Positions 44,533 to 53,203 of a stretch of DNA of 64,000 nt are shown one piece after another. Both the position numbers and the translations under genes were made by a program. Location: assembly GCF_032027425.1 (NCBI RefSeq), contig NZ_JAVSJA010000001.1, positions 310,001 through 374,000 on the forward strand, given 5' to 3'. This DNA comes from Microcystis wesenbergii NRERC-220. Lineage in GTDB: Bacteria; Cyanobacteriota; Cyanobacteriia; Cyanobacteriales; Microcystaceae. Each line of letters starts with the position of its first letter. The first letter of the stretch is position 1. The notes beneath the pieces are model-generated. The model searched no databases. It was given only the letters and a program-made list of their open reading frames with translations, and had not been told where the DNA came from.

Positions 44533-44800
44533 GCCCTGAATCCAATCCAATTGAACAGATTTGGCAATACTTAAAGAAGGGATTGAGATGGAAATTACCA
44601 GCTTCTTTAGATGAATTAAGAGAATTAATTACCGAGAGACTGAAAGTTATGACCCAGAAGGTAATTGCTTCGATTACAGGACGTGCTTATATTCTTGAGG
44701 CTTTATCTGTAGTCGGTATTTAGAGAATTGGTATTATCAAGGGGAGCAGGGGGGATCGAACCTAAAATCCATTTTTAATTTAATTATAACCAGCTACTTA

Positions 44801-45022
44801 TGTGTAATTAATTGTGTCTAGCTACTTAAGAACTTGCCCTCAAAATTAATTTTTGATAATTTTAATTAATATTGTGTCTCCCCACTCTCCTATACCTTTT
44901 AAACAGGATTTAGTATTACAAGCGGTTTTATTAACCCGCAGCAGGGCAAGGGTTAAGGAGACTTAGGGATAATTCCCAGACCTGAACCCGGATTATTATT
45001 AATATTCTCAACCCTAACTTTA
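44801..45022. other. gene-free stretch of degenerate repeats
   Basis: Phrases such as tgtgtaattaatt and tcctataccttttaaa recur near 62490 and 62625, so this is dispersed repeat DNA. No gene is seen. Confidence 0.45.
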
Positions 45023-45667
45023 CTAATTATTGAGGGTAATAATCTGGGCGCTAAAACCCTGTTTAGTTAACTCTTGTACTCTTTCCTTTGCTTGGTATTG
45101 TTGCTGAAATAACCCCGCTTGAATAACATTTTCTCCCGCGCGGATAAATGCGAGGGGTTCAATTTCTTGAATTTTTGCCAACGCTTCTGCACTATTACTC
45201 TGAACTTCAACCCGAAAGAGTTGATTAGTAGCAATAACCCGCTGCTGTGGTGGGGGAGAAGGGGGTTTATTGGCGCGATTTTCAGGTGTGGGTGCCGGTG
45301 GATTGACAGTTTGACGATTATTATTATTAATCACCGTAGCATCGGCAGGACGCACGGGAGCGGGGGCTTGAAAAACGTATTCTCTCAGGGGTTGATTACT
45401 GGAAACTGGGGCAGCCACTGGGGGGTGAACTGAAGGAGAATTAACCGGGAGCAAATTTAAGGGTGGACATCGGGAACAATTAACAGCACTGGGACTGTCT
45501 GAACGTTTAGTTGGTTGTCTCACCGCCGGCGGTGGGGGCAAACGACGACTGGGATAAACATTCTGGGCAAAAGATAAGTTTGCTTTTAGCAGCAGCGTTG
45601 CTTGAGCGATTATACCGACTTTTAACCAAAATAAAGCCGAGAAAAACAGTAGGTTTGTTCTCATCAT
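45023..45667 (-). CDS. secreted proline-rich protein with C-terminal SPOR-like domain
   Basis: A signal-like N-terminus (LLFFSALFWLKVGIIAQATL) is followed by a proline-rich low-complexity linker (about residues 40-145). A C-terminal SPOR-like domain begins LFRVEVQSNSAEAL and has AGLFQQQYQAKERVQELTKQ. SPOR domains bind denuded peptidoglycan at division or sporulation sites, so a cell-wall role is plausible. The 214-residue protein may start at either of two adjacent ATG codons. Confidence 0.75.
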   Translation of the reverse strand: MMRTNLLFFSALFWLKVGIIAQATLLLKANLSFAQNVYPSRRLPPPPAVRQPTKRSDSPSAVNCSRCPPLNLLPVNSPSVHPPVAAPVSSNQPLREYVFQAPAPVRPADATVINNNNRQTVNPPAPTPENRANKPPSPPPQQRVIATNQLFRVEVQSNSAEALAKIQEIEPLAFIRAGENVIQAGLFQQQYQAKERVQELTKQGFSAQIITLNN

Positions 45668-45769
45668 ACTAGCTTGTCCTCACACAAGATTTGGGTACAC
45701 CATGTCCAAATTTTAAAGGAGGAGATGCTAGTCTAGAAAGTATATTGGTTAAAAATCATTACAAGGTTT

Positions 45770-46828
45770 ATGGGAAAAGTTGTTGTCGGTCTATCGGGGG
45801 GAGTAGATAGCTCTGTCGCCGCTGCCGCCTTACACGCTCAAGGTTATGATGTTATTGGCTTGACCCTGTGGTTAATGAAGGGTAAAGGTCAATGCTGCTC
45901 CGAGGGTATGGTAGATGCGGCCTTTATTTGTGAGCAGTTGGGGGTTCCCCATCATATCGTCGATAGTCGCGAGCTTTTCCAAAAAGAAATTATTGATTAT
46001 CTAGTTTCCGGTTACGAAGCGGGAATCACACCGCTGCCCTGTTCTCAGTGCAATAAAGCGGTAAAATTTGGACCGATGCTGCATTATGCTAGGGAAACCT
46101 TAGAAGCGGATACTATTGCCACCGGTCACTACGCTAGAATTCTTTTTTCTCCGGAAAATAACCGTTATCAACTGCTGCGCGCCGTCGATAACAATAAAGA
46201 TCAATCCTATTTTCTCTATGATCTAACTCAAGATGTACTGCGTCGGACTTTATTTCCCTTGGGAGAACAAACCAAGGCAGAAACCCGCAGAATTGCCCAG
46301 GAATTCGGCTTAAAAACGGCAGATAAACCCGATAGTCAGGATTTATGCTTGATTGAAGCTCACGGAACTATGCGATCGTTCTTAGATAAGTATATCGCCG
46401 TTAGTGAGGGCGATATCGTCGATATCGAGGGCAAAGTTTTGGGTAAACATAGCGGTATCCATCATTATACGATCGGACAACGCAAAGGCATCGGCATCGC
46501 CGCCGCCGAACCCCTCTATGTGGTCAAACTGGATCCCGTCATGAATCGGGTTATCGTCGGTAATCGCGAAAGTGCCGTTAGTGCCGCTTGTCTTGTCGGA
46601 CGGATGAACTGGGTTTCTATTGCCGAACCCACCACCCCTATCCGCGCACAAGTGCAGGTCCGTTATCGTTCTCCGGCCGTTCCCGTCAATGTTATTCCCC
46701 TAGAAAATAATCAAGTGAAGCTGGTTTTCGATGAACCACAATTTAGCATCACCCCGGGCCAGGCAGCCGTAATTTATGAAGGGGAAATCGTTCTCGGTGG
46801 GGGGATTATCTCAGGAGCAACCCCATAG
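45770..46828 (+). CDS. mnmA: tRNA-specific 2-thiouridylase
   Basis: MnmA thiolates U34 of tRNA-Lys, -Glu and -Gln. The PP-loop is [15 protein letters not shown]. The catalytic cysteines are in [13 protein letters not shown] (first) and [10 protein letters not shown] (second). The 352-residue length and [16 protein letters not shown] fit the family. It functions in the same wobble-uridine modification pathway as mnmE at 23922, although the genes are apart. Confidence 0.97.
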   Translation: MGKVVVGLSGGVDSSVAAAALHAQGYDVIGLTLWLMKGKGQCCSEGMVDAAFICEQLGVPHHIVDSRELFQKEIIDYLVSGYEAGITPLPCSQCNKAVKFGPMLHYARETLEADTIATGHYARILFSPENNRYQLLRAVDNNKDQSYFLYDLTQDVLRRTLFPLGEQTKAETRRIAQEFGLKTADKPDSQDLCLIEAHGTMRSFLDKYIAVSEGDIVDIEGKVLGKHSGIHHYTIGQRKGIGIAAAEPLYVVKLDPVMNRVIVGNRESAVSAACLVGRMNWVSIAEPTTPIRAQVQVRYRSPAVPVNVIPLENNQVKLVFDEPQFSITPGQAAVIYEGEIVLGGGIISGATP

Positions 46829-46905
46829 GGAGAGCCACCAATTCACAAAATAACCTGATTATGGTTCGGGGGTCATTCTGCCAATTAGGGACTCTCCCCG
46901 GCAAG
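46829..46905. terminator. possible bidirectional terminator between mnmA and cpcG
   Basis: GGGAGAG (46830-46836) can pair with CTCTCCC near 46896-46902, extended imperfectly inward (ccaccaatt with aattaggg). The genes converge here. The loop is long and T-runs are weak, so this is a modest call. Confidence 0.4.
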
Positions 46906-46917
46906 TTGAGCTAAAAA

Positions 46918-47670
46918 TTAACGACGGGGTACAGAAGCCTCGATGTTAATATTCATAGCGGAGACTCTTGGTACAGGATTTCCTTTGGCGCTACCGAGAC
47001 CCCGGGCCATAGCCAAGAAGCTGGAAGGATCGCCAGCTTTGGGTTTTTGATCTTGGGGAACATAGCGACGGACAGCATTCTGCCAAACGATTTGAGGGAA
47101 GCCCAAAATACCACGATAGTAGCCATCGTAGCGAGGCGAGGTGATGTTGAATGGACGTTCACCGATTTCGCGGCTGGCTAGGGTGCGGCGACGTTGGTAG
47201 GGAACGGTATCATAACCAAAGCTTTGCAGATACTCGTCACTGTTGAGAAGTTGATCAACAAAACCTTGAATCCCTTTGGTGGCAACGACAATCGACCAAG
47301 CAATTTTTTCTCTTTCGCTATAGACATCGCGACCGAGAACTCTTTGTACTACCTGTTCGACAAAGCGATAGTTGCTGTTTTTCTCGTAGAAGCTGTTATA
47401 GAAGGTTTTCGATAACAGTAAACCACGAATGAAATCCCGCACCGATAATTGTCCATTGCGTAATTGGGATTCGAGGAAGGGTTCCCGATCCCATTTGAAG
47501 GCATGGAAGAAAATCTGACGGTAAGCGGCTTCGATTAAATCGTCCAGGTCGCCAGGGGAGAGGACATTTTCCGTCGTGTAAACTTTCGGTTTTTCGTCTC
47601 CACCGACATCATAACCAGCTACCCGCACGTTTTGGGACTTGGGGGCGTAATTTAAAAGAGGAATGGCCAA
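46918..47670 (-). CDS. cpcG: phycobilisome rod-core linker polypeptide
   Basis: CpcG attaches phycocyanin rods to the allophycocyanin core of the phycobilisome at the thylakoid. The start [20 protein letters not shown] is the CpcG signature, followed by the linker domain ([20 protein letters not shown], then [20 protein letters not shown]). The C-terminal region lacks the hydrophobic helix of the CpcG2/CpcL type, so this is the standard CpcG1-like linker. A lyase gene of the same antenna system lies upstream on the same strand. Confidence 0.95.
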   Translation of the reverse strand: MAIPLLNYAPKSQNVRVAGYDVGGDEKPKVYTTENVLSPGDLDDLIEAAYRQIFFHAFKWDREPFLESQLRNGQLSVRDFIRGLLLSKTFYNSFYEKNSNYRFVEQVVQRVLGRDVYSEREKIAWSIVVATKGIQGFVDQLLNSDEYLQSFGYDTVPYQRRRTLASREIGERPFNITSPRYDGYYRGILGFPQIVWQNAVRRYVPQDQKPKAGDPSSFLAMARGLGSAKGNPVPRVSAMNINIEASVPRR

Positions 47671-47871
47671 GGGTAAACCTCCGTATCCTTAGAAATGCTT
47701 AAAAACTTTCCTCCTAATGATAAGGGAGTAGGTGCCAACTAGAAAAGAAATATTAAAAATTCTTACAATTGTTAAGAAAACTTGCTTACCATCCAGGGTG
47801 TTGGGGAGCGCCGGAGCAGGGAGATGGCAGAAAAAAACTGATAACTGATAACTGATAACTGATAACTGAAT
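47671..47871. other. region between cpcS and cpcG with short repeats
   Basis: It holds a run of tgataac/actgata repeats (47838-47868) of the dispersed family described after glyS. No gene is seen. The cpcG leader (47671-47770) is AT-rich. Confidence 0.4.
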
Positions 47872-48453
47872 TTACCAGCCACTAATCGAATAGGATGATG
47901 GTTCGGGGGAATCACTAGAGACTGACTCCGATGACTGATTGCGGGATTCAGCACAAAAAGTGGCCGTATTAAAACCGCCAAAACGTTGAACTGTGCTAGT
48001 GCGGAGACGTAAATCGGCATCGGCAAACCAAAAACGCTCGATCGAGGTCATAGTTTCGTATTCTGTAATTAAGACTAAACCTTCCTGTTCATCAATGTGA
48101 TAACGGCCCGCCACGGGAACGATTTCCGCATAACCTCGCTCCCGCAACAGAACACCAGCTTGGGGATTATCTTCGTCAGGAATTAGCGCAAAAACGGTGG
48201 TTCCTTGATGATTTTCGTTTTCTTTGTCCCACTGCATCGAACCATCCCAACTGACAAAGGCACCCCCCACAGTCTTAGCGGGATCGACTTCGTGCATTTC
48301 ACAGATAGCGATAATTTTCGGGTTATCGGCGCTTAAAGCTTCCACATAAATCTCGGAATCGCCAGTTTCTGAGCGTCGAAAGGGTAAATGATGGGTGGTG
48401 CGCTGAGATTTCCACTGTCCCGCACTTTTCTGAAAAAAGGTCATCCCGTCCAT
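47872..48453 (-). CDS. cpcS: phycobiliprotein lyase, CpcS/CpeS family
   Basis: The lyase attaches phycocyanobilin to Cys84-type sites of phycobiliproteins. The 193-residue protein begins MDGMTFFQKSAGQWKSQRTT, the usual CpcS start, and has the lipocalin-like strand pattern with ERGYAEIVPVAGRYHIDEQE and TSIERFWFADADLRLRTSTV. The C-terminal tail (SSESVSSDSPEPSSYSISGW) is low-complexity. Its position next to cpcG supports an antenna-assembly role. Whether it is CpcS-I or another CpeS-like subgroup is not certain. Confidence 0.85.
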   Translation of the reverse strand: MDGMTFFQKSAGQWKSQRTTHHLPFRRSETGDSEIYVEALSADNPKIIAICEMHEVDPAKTVGGAFVSWDGSMQWDKENENHQGTTVFALIPDEDNPQAGVLLRERGYAEIVPVAGRYHIDEQEGLVLITEYETMTSIERFWFADADLRLRTSTVQRFGGFNTATFCAESRNQSSESVSSDSPEPSSYSISGW

Positions 48454-48526
48454 AGTTTTTATCCTCTATTTTTTCCATCTATTTTAACGCCATCGTTGTT
48501 TTCTGTAACCCTTGTCCCCCTCTCTC

Positions 48527-49450
48527 TCATTCATCCCCAAAATAATCATGATCAATTCTCTTGATTTCATAGATTTTTTGGGTCGATACACCTAAGTTAT
48601 AATCAATCATCAATTGACCTAATTCTTCCCCATCAATCAGCACTATTTTTATCTCATTTCTGGGGGCATATTCTAAAGCCTCTTTGGTAAAATAGTAAGT
48701 AGTAATAAAAATACCTTTTTTGGCTCCTTGTCCCGCTAATGCCCCGACAAATTTCTGGATTTCTGGACGACCAACGGCATTATTATCAGCCCATCTTTTG
48801 GCTTGAATATAGATTATATCTAAACCGAGTCTATCTTCTTTTATTATCCCATCAATCCCTTGATCACCGCTCTTACCCACGGCTTTACCAGCATCTCTAA
48901 TCGAGCCACCATAACCCATTTTTACCAGTAATTTTACTACTAATTTTTCAAAAGCATCTGGGGATAATTTTCGCAGAATAAAAAGTAAGTCTGTTGCTAA
49001 TGCTTGACGAATTTCTTGATAGGAGTTTTCTAGTAATTCCTCGGGATTTTGTTCTTGATCAGAAGTTGATAAATTGCTTTCAAGAGTAATAGTTTCATTT
49101 TGCTTATTGACTCGATTGAATTCTTTAAATTCGGGAAACTGTCTGAGAAATTTGGTATCAATTCCAGCAGGATTTTGAGATAAGATTTCTTTTCCTTTCT
49201 CAGAAATTACAAAAGTTGCCCTTTGGGGTGAGTCAATTAATCCCGCTTTCTTTAAATAGGTTTTTGCCCAACCGACTCGATTAGCAAAAATTTCTTGTTG
49301 TCCACTGGGAAGCATTTCTTTTCTTTCCGCTTCCGTGACTTGAAACTCTCTGACCAAGGCTTCAAGAATTTCTCGATATTTATAAACTTTGCCATCTGCA
49401 AGTATTTTTAATAGAGGCAACATAATCGATTGAAAATCGGGAATGGGCAT
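48527..49450 (-). CDS. Mrr-type restriction endonuclease
   Basis: The 307-residue protein has an Mrr N-terminal winged-helix (YREILEALVREFQVTEAERK) and a C-terminal Mrr-type PD-(D/E)XK domain: FEKLVVKLLVKMGYGG, GKSGDQGIDGIIKEDRLGLD and YIQAKRW (the D...QAK site). Mrr enzymes cut methylated foreign DNA (type IV restriction). No methyltransferase gene is beside it, consistent with type IV. It is 73 bases downstream of the CpcS gene start in convergent transcription order, on the same strand. Confidence 0.88.
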   Translation of the reverse strand: MPIPDFQSIMLPLLKILADGKVYKYREILEALVREFQVTEAERKEMLPSGQQEIFANRVGWAKTYLKKAGLIDSPQRATFVISEKGKEILSQNPAGIDTKFLRQFPEFKEFNRVNKQNETITLESNLSTSDQEQNPEELLENSYQEIRQALATDLLFILRKLSPDAFEKLVVKLLVKMGYGGSIRDAGKAVGKSGDQGIDGIIKEDRLGLDIIYIQAKRWADNNAVGRPEIQKFVGALAGQGAKKGIFITTYYFTKEALEYAPRNEIKIVLIDGEELGQLMIDYNLGVSTQKIYEIKRIDHDYFGDE

Positions 49451-49895
49451 AGTTCGGCGGAAGAGCGGGGGCAGTCATCACAATTATACAGCAACAATCT
49501 CCAAGTATTTAGATAGATAATAATACCAAATCTGTTTTTAATAGTGCGATTATAGTCATTTCAGATAAGTCTGATACAGTCTAGACCGACAAAACCCTTA
49601 TGAACTCTGGGATTGATATTCTCAATCTTAATTGAAATGACTATAACTCCCAATCGAACTTTAAAAACCCACTCCCTACTTCCCTAATTCCCCACTTCCC
49701 AGAAAAGCCTTTTTAGTGCTCAGTAAACAGTGAACTAAAAACTCACATCTGATAACTGATAATTGATAACTGAATATAAAGCGTTTCCTAAGCTAGTGAG
49801 GTACACCTATTTTTCTTAACTTTTGCCTTCTGCCTCTTGCCTTTTGCCTAAAACCCATAACTTTTGTACCTCAGCAGACTGAAAAACGCTATAAC
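49451..49895. repeat. gene-free stretch with a 97-bp MITE-like element
   Basis: TTATAGTCATTTCA (49550-49563) and its exact inverted copy (49633-49646) bound a 97-base element with no coding capacity. The rest is degenerate repeat text (tgataactgataattgataactg around 49750; gccttctgcctcttgccttt around 49830). Confidence 0.65.
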
Positions 49896-50351
49896 TTAAC
49901 TCAGTAAAAAAGACTTATTCGGATGGACAAGAAAGCCCTTTTTCAGGGCCTCTCGTCCTAATAACATCCGAAAACCCATGACATCGCGATTAGTCAAGGT
50001 TAATTCGATCGCCCATTGACGACCGCCAAGCAATACACTTGTTCTAATAACAGGACGTAGTTGACTTTGACCCCCGGAATTTTTTACCCGTCGCCATTCG
50101 AGGATTTCTGCGGTAGTGGTGACAGTGTGGTGACTATCTTTTTGGTAGGGATGAACTTGAAAGCGCAGCCAATTGCGATCGCCATCTCGAAAAGGATGAA
50201 GATGAAAAGCGTGTAGGGCCGAGGAGCGAGCGCCTGTATCAATCTTGGCTTTAATTTTGGTAATGCCTAAATCAGGTAAATCGAGCCATTCTCGCCAACC
50301 GATGATGATTTTATCGGGTTTCATCCGTCTATTTAGTTTTTTCTTCTTCAA
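49896..50351 (-). CDS. RimK-associated pepsin-like protease family protein (DUF785)
   Basis: The 151-residue protein reads KIIIGWREWLDLPDLGITKI, then AKIDTGARSSALHA, the D-T-G-A motif of this family, and later VMGFRMLLGREAL, its companion motif. The family is annotated as ATP-dependent zinc protease or retropepsin-like and often accompanies RimK. Its start overlaps the preceding DUF3007 gene by 23 bases, so the two are probably co-transcribed after ndhL. Confidence 0.82.
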   Translation of the reverse strand: MKKKKLNRRMKPDKIIIGWREWLDLPDLGITKIKAKIDTGARSSALHAFHLHPFRDGDRNWLRFQVHPYQKDSHHTVTTTAEILEWRRVKNSGGQSQLRPVIRTSVLLGGRQWAIELTLTNRDVMGFRMLLGREALKKGFLVHPNKSFLLS

Positions 50352-50634
50352 TCTCCCGCTGCATTTGGGCGATTTCTTCGGGAGTCATCGCTTCCAGACG
50401 TTTTTTAAAGACGGCATCTTCGTAATCCTTGCGCTGTTTGCCGTAGGTCATATTATCGGTGGCGACTCGAAACAGATAGGTAAAAATCCAACCGATGACA
50501 CCACCTACCAACACCGCTTGACTCCAAATTCCCGCCGAAGCACTATCTAAACCGGTTTTTTGCAGGATAATGTAGAGGATGCCGCCCATAGCAAACATCC
50601 CTATACCAATCCCGATGACATCAATGCGTCTCAT
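50329..50634 (-). CDS. DUF3007 membrane protein
   Basis: The 101-residue protein has two membrane helices (VIGIGIGMFAMGGILYIILQ and AVLVGGVIGWIFTYLFRVA) and a charged tail with MTPEEIAQMQREIEEEKTK. It matches the cyanobacterial/plastid DUF3007 family; its function is not established. It sits 20 bases after ndhL and overlaps the next gene, so these three form one operon-like unit. Confidence 0.8.
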   Translation of the reverse strand: MRRIDVIGIGIGMFAMGGILYIILQKTGLDSASAGIWSQAVLVGGVIGWIFTYLFRVATDNMTYGKQRKDYEDAVFKKRLEAMTPEEIAQMQREIEEEKTK

Positions 50635-50654
50635 GGGTTTTTTTTGGTGATAAC

Positions 50655-50894
50655 TTAGGCTTTTAGGGTACGACGTTGGGGACGGAAGTTAAGGAAAGGA
50701 CTTAACAACAGCATCCCGGGGAAGAAAAAGCTCATCAGAAAGTACATAAACCCTCTTTCCCAAGAAGATGCCACATACCAGCGCGTATTGAGGTAGTAGT
50801 AGACAACGGCGGGAATGACGAGCAAATACAAGACACTGAGAGATAGGTAGATCAGGGCGATGATAATGGTTTCTTGCGTCAGAATTGATTGCAT
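50655..50894 (-). CDS. ndhL: NAD(P)H-quinone oxidoreductase subunit L
   Basis: NdhL is a small membrane subunit of the cyanobacterial NDH-1 complex, needed for respiration and cyclic electron flow and associated with inorganic carbon uptake. The 79-residue length and two helices (IIIALIYLSLSVLYLLVIPA and FMYFLMSFFFPGMLLLSPFL) with NTRWYVASSWERGFMYF between them are typical. Confidence 0.92.
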   Translation of the reverse strand: MQSILTQETIIIALIYLSLSVLYLLVIPAVVYYYLNTRWYVASSWERGFMYFLMSFFFPGMLLLSPFLNFRPQRRTLKA

Positions 50895-51066
50895 AAGGAT
50901 TGATTTTTCTCAATGGCTGTCGGTGAACGGCAATTCACCTGCTGATTATTTTACCCTGTCTTTCCCCCTTTGTGGCGATCGAATTGGCGGGCTAAAATAA
51001 TTTACTGAAAATACTCTTGCTAATTAAATTATTTGTGATATGATAGGAAATTGTCGGTTAAATAAC

Positions 51067-51152
51067 GGGGGCGTGGCGGAATGGTAGACGCTACGGACTT
51101 AAAATCCGTTGAGCCTTATAAGCTCGTGAGAGTTCGAGTCTCTCTGCCCCCA
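51067..51152 (+). tRNA. trnL-UAA: tRNA-Leu (anticodon UAA), no intron
   Basis: It folds as a class II tRNA: acceptor stem GGGGGCG with TGCCCCC (ending in a G-U pair), anticodon stem ACGGA/TCCGT with loop CTTAAAA (anticodon TAA), a long variable arm, and a T arm GAGAG TTCGAGT CTCTC. The discriminator is A152; CCA is not encoded. The group I intron that interrupts this anticodon loop in many cyanobacteria and plastids is absent. Confidence 0.96.
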
Positions 51153-51240
51153 TCGATCGAAGTCTATATTCAAACTGAGTATTGGGTATTTTAGTACAAA
51201 TGCCCAATACTCCCTCTCCCTGTCCCCAGAAAAAACTTTT

Positions 51241-51879
51241 TCAGCCGGCCCTATCTAAAATATCCAATAATTCTAGGGGATGATGAATGAGATGATCGGG
51301 GTTAAATTGAGTGAGAATTTGAGGGGAATTAAAGCCCCAAGCGACTGCCACCACCTGCACTTGACTTTTTTGGGCAGCAGTAATATCTCTAGTTTCATCG
51401 CCGACATAAATCATTTCATCGGGACAGAATTTATTTTGTCGGATCAGGCGATCGATAATTTTGTGTTTGCTGAATAAAGGCGTTCCCGAATAGATAAAAT
51501 CAAATAAATTTAATAGTTGATTATTACCTAAAAATAGGGTGACATTTTCTTTGGTATTAGAAGTTATTATTCCCAATCTATAGCCTCTTTCTTTAAGAGT
51601 GGCGAGGCAGTGATGCCAGCCATGGAAAGGTTTCAGACATTCAATTTGTTTATTTAATTCCCGTTTAACTCGATAGAGTAAAAAAGGGATTTTAACGGGG
51701 GAAACTTGGGATTGTTTAATAATTTCTTGGGAACTAAGGTTTTTTAGTCTGGCCAAATCTTCCTCGTTGACGGGTTGATAACCAAAATTTTTAGCCAAAC
51801 GATTGACAATCTCCACGAAAGTATCGTGGGTATCGGCGATAGTACCATCAAAATCGAACAGGACTACTTTAATTGTCAT
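51241..51879 (-). CDS. HAD-family phosphatase
   Basis: The HAD motifs are DFDGTIADT (motif I), [12 protein letters not shown] (motif II), [10 protein letters not shown] (motif III Lys) and [12 protein letters not shown] (motif IV). The size (212 residues) and cap resemble phosphoglycolate phosphatase-like enzymes, but the substrate cannot be told. It overlaps queG by 11 bases on the same strand, so the two are probably co-translated. Confidence 0.85.
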   Translation of the reverse strand: MTIKVVLFDFDGTIADTHDTFVEIVNRLAKNFGYQPVNEEDLARLKNLSSQEIIKQSQVSPVKIPFLLYRVKRELNKQIECLKPFHGWHHCLATLKERGYRLGIITSNTKENVTLFLGNNQLLNLFDFIYSGTPLFSKHKIIDRLIRQNKFCPDEMIYVGDETRDITAAQKSQVQVVAVAWGFNSPQILTQFNPDHLIHHPLELLDILDRAG

Positions 51880-52816
51880 CTTGTGGGGGGTTAGGGGAAT
51901 GAGCTAAATTAGCTTGGGCATTACGTCGCCACTGCTGGGGTTTAATCCGACGTAGGGCTGACGAGATGAAACGACGATCCCACTCCTCTATAGTTAGATT
52001 AGCTAATTCCTCCAACCTTGGCGAGAGGTTTTCTGGGCGAGGTTGAAAATCCTCCACGTCGGTAACTTGGGCAAAACGTTGATTCCAAGGACAGACATCT
52101 TGACAGATATCGCAGCCAGCTACCCAACCTTGTAAATTCTTGGCAATTTCTGTAGGCAAAGTTACAGCACGATTTTCGATAGTATGGTAAGCAATACAGC
52201 GATTAGCATCCACCACAGAGGGACTAACTATTGCTTGGGTGGGACAAGCGCTTAAACAACGGCTACAGGTGCCACAATGGGCGCTATGGGGTCGATCGGA
52301 TTCTAAAGGTAAATTAGTTAATATTTCCCCTAAAAAGACCCAACTGCCGTAATTACGGGTAATTAAGTTACCATTCTTGGCAATCCAGCCGATCCCTGCT
52401 CTTTGGGCCCAAACTTTATCCTGTACAGGTCCAGTATCCACATAGTAACGGGTTTGAATTTGCTCCCCCTGACTTTCTAACCATTGACTGAGGGCTTTTA
52501 ATTTTTTACTTAATACTTTGTGATAATCCCTTCCCCAAGCATAACGGGAGATTTTGCCATGGTTTTGTTCTTGACTGTGTTGCTGGGGGGTGTAGTAGTT
52601 AAGGGCGAGACCAATTAGCGATCGCACTTCTGGCCAAAGAGTTTTGATATCCTGTCGTTTCGGGTTAGTCATCCAATCCATATCAGCGTGATAACCCCGC
52701 TCTAACCAGCTTTTTAGATGGGATGCCGCCGAGTCTTGGCTGTCCACAGAGGCAATACCGACCCCATGGAAGCCCAACTCTAGAGCTTTTTCTTTGATTT
52801 GTGTTTCTGTCACCAT
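51869..52816 (-). CDS. queG: epoxyqueuosine reductase
   Basis: QueG performs the last step of queuosine synthesis in tRNA, using cobalamin and two 4Fe-4S clusters. The clusters are coordinated by [16 protein letters not shown] and [36 protein letters not shown] is a family-conserved stretch. The 315-residue length fits. It lies just upstream of the HAD gene and overlaps it. Confidence 0.95.
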   Translation of the reverse strand: MVTETQIKEKALELGFHGVGIASVDSQDSAASHLKSWLERGYHADMDWMTNPKRQDIKTLWPEVRSLIGLALNYYTPQQHSQEQNHGKISRYAWGRDYHKVLSKKLKALSQWLESQGEQIQTRYYVDTGPVQDKVWAQRAGIGWIAKNGNLITRNYGSWVFLGEILTNLPLESDRPHSAHCGTCSRCLSACPTQAIVSPSVVDANRCIAYHTIENRAVTLPTEIAKNLQGWVAGCDICQDVCPWNQRFAQVTDVEDFQPRPENLSPRLEELANLTIEEWDRRFISSALRRIKPQQWRRNAQANLAHSPNPPQDDN

Positions 52817-53010
52817 AGAAATATCTTAAGTCAAGTATTTGTAACAATTATTTACAATGATCAATTTATTGAGCCAAATCCCAGGCTGAACAGTTAGAAA
52901 CCATGATCAACGAAGAAACTGTGGTTCCCGTCCCCGCTATATCGTCCTCATACTAAATCCAGTTATTAAAAACTGATTATTTATTCTCCGTTTTGCATGA
53001 GTGCATGAGT

Positions 53011-53083
53011 AGAAAACGGGTTTCTCCGAGAGAAAACGGGTTTCTCCGAGAGAAAACGGGTTTCTCCGAGAAACCCGTTTTCT
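53011..53083 (+). repeat. three tandem 20-base units ending in an inverted arm
   Basis: The unit AGAAAACGGGTTTCTCCGAG is present at 53011-53030, 53031-53050 and 53051-53070, followed by AAACCCGTTTTCT (53071-53083). The last arm can pair with any of the three units. It has no CRISPR-like spacing. The rest of the 52817-53203 interval shows no gene. Confidence 0.85.
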
Positions 53084-53203
53084 GTGCTTTACTCAACGGA
53101 TTTAGTATAACTATTGACTTGCTCAATTAACACCCGTCCCTACAATGACTTGTACTTTGCCAGTACAATTATAGTAAAATAAGAAAGATTAAAACAAATA
53201 ACC

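Larger units (their letters stand above)
42470..44723 (+). pseudogene. element X transposase, copy 2, disrupted by an IS4-like element
   Basis: The first part (42470-43359) is the same as in copy 1, including the frameshift run of A. It is cut after QPPYCPES, and the rest (NPIEQIWQYLKKGLRWKLPA and on) resumes after 44543. The disrupted frames would end in short artefact tails, so no active transposase is made from this copy. Confidence 0.93.
41453..44734 (+). mobile_element. IS630-family element X, copy 2, interrupted by two other elements
   Basis: It has the same ends as copy 1 at 37803-38950 and TA flanks at 41451-41452 and 44735-44736. Internal insertions are element Y at 41501-42448 (in the left non-coding part) and an IS4-like element at 43360-44532 (inside the catalytic frame). 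Removing both restores the copy-1 structure. Confidence 0.93.
41375..44800 (+). repeat. hairpin-rich MITE-like repeat, copy C, split by nested insertions
   Basis: The left part (41375-41420: taagtaggtaggcg ... cttatcaagg) and right part (44735-44800: tatcaaggggagcagg ... ccagctactta) are one element, as at 15552-15704. Inside it lie a 28-base palindrome and an IS630 element, which itself contains two further elements. Confidence 0.9.

Noticed and set aside
53011-53083. CRISPR array
   Set aside because: The 20-base units are directly adjacent, with no spacers, and no cas genes are nearby.
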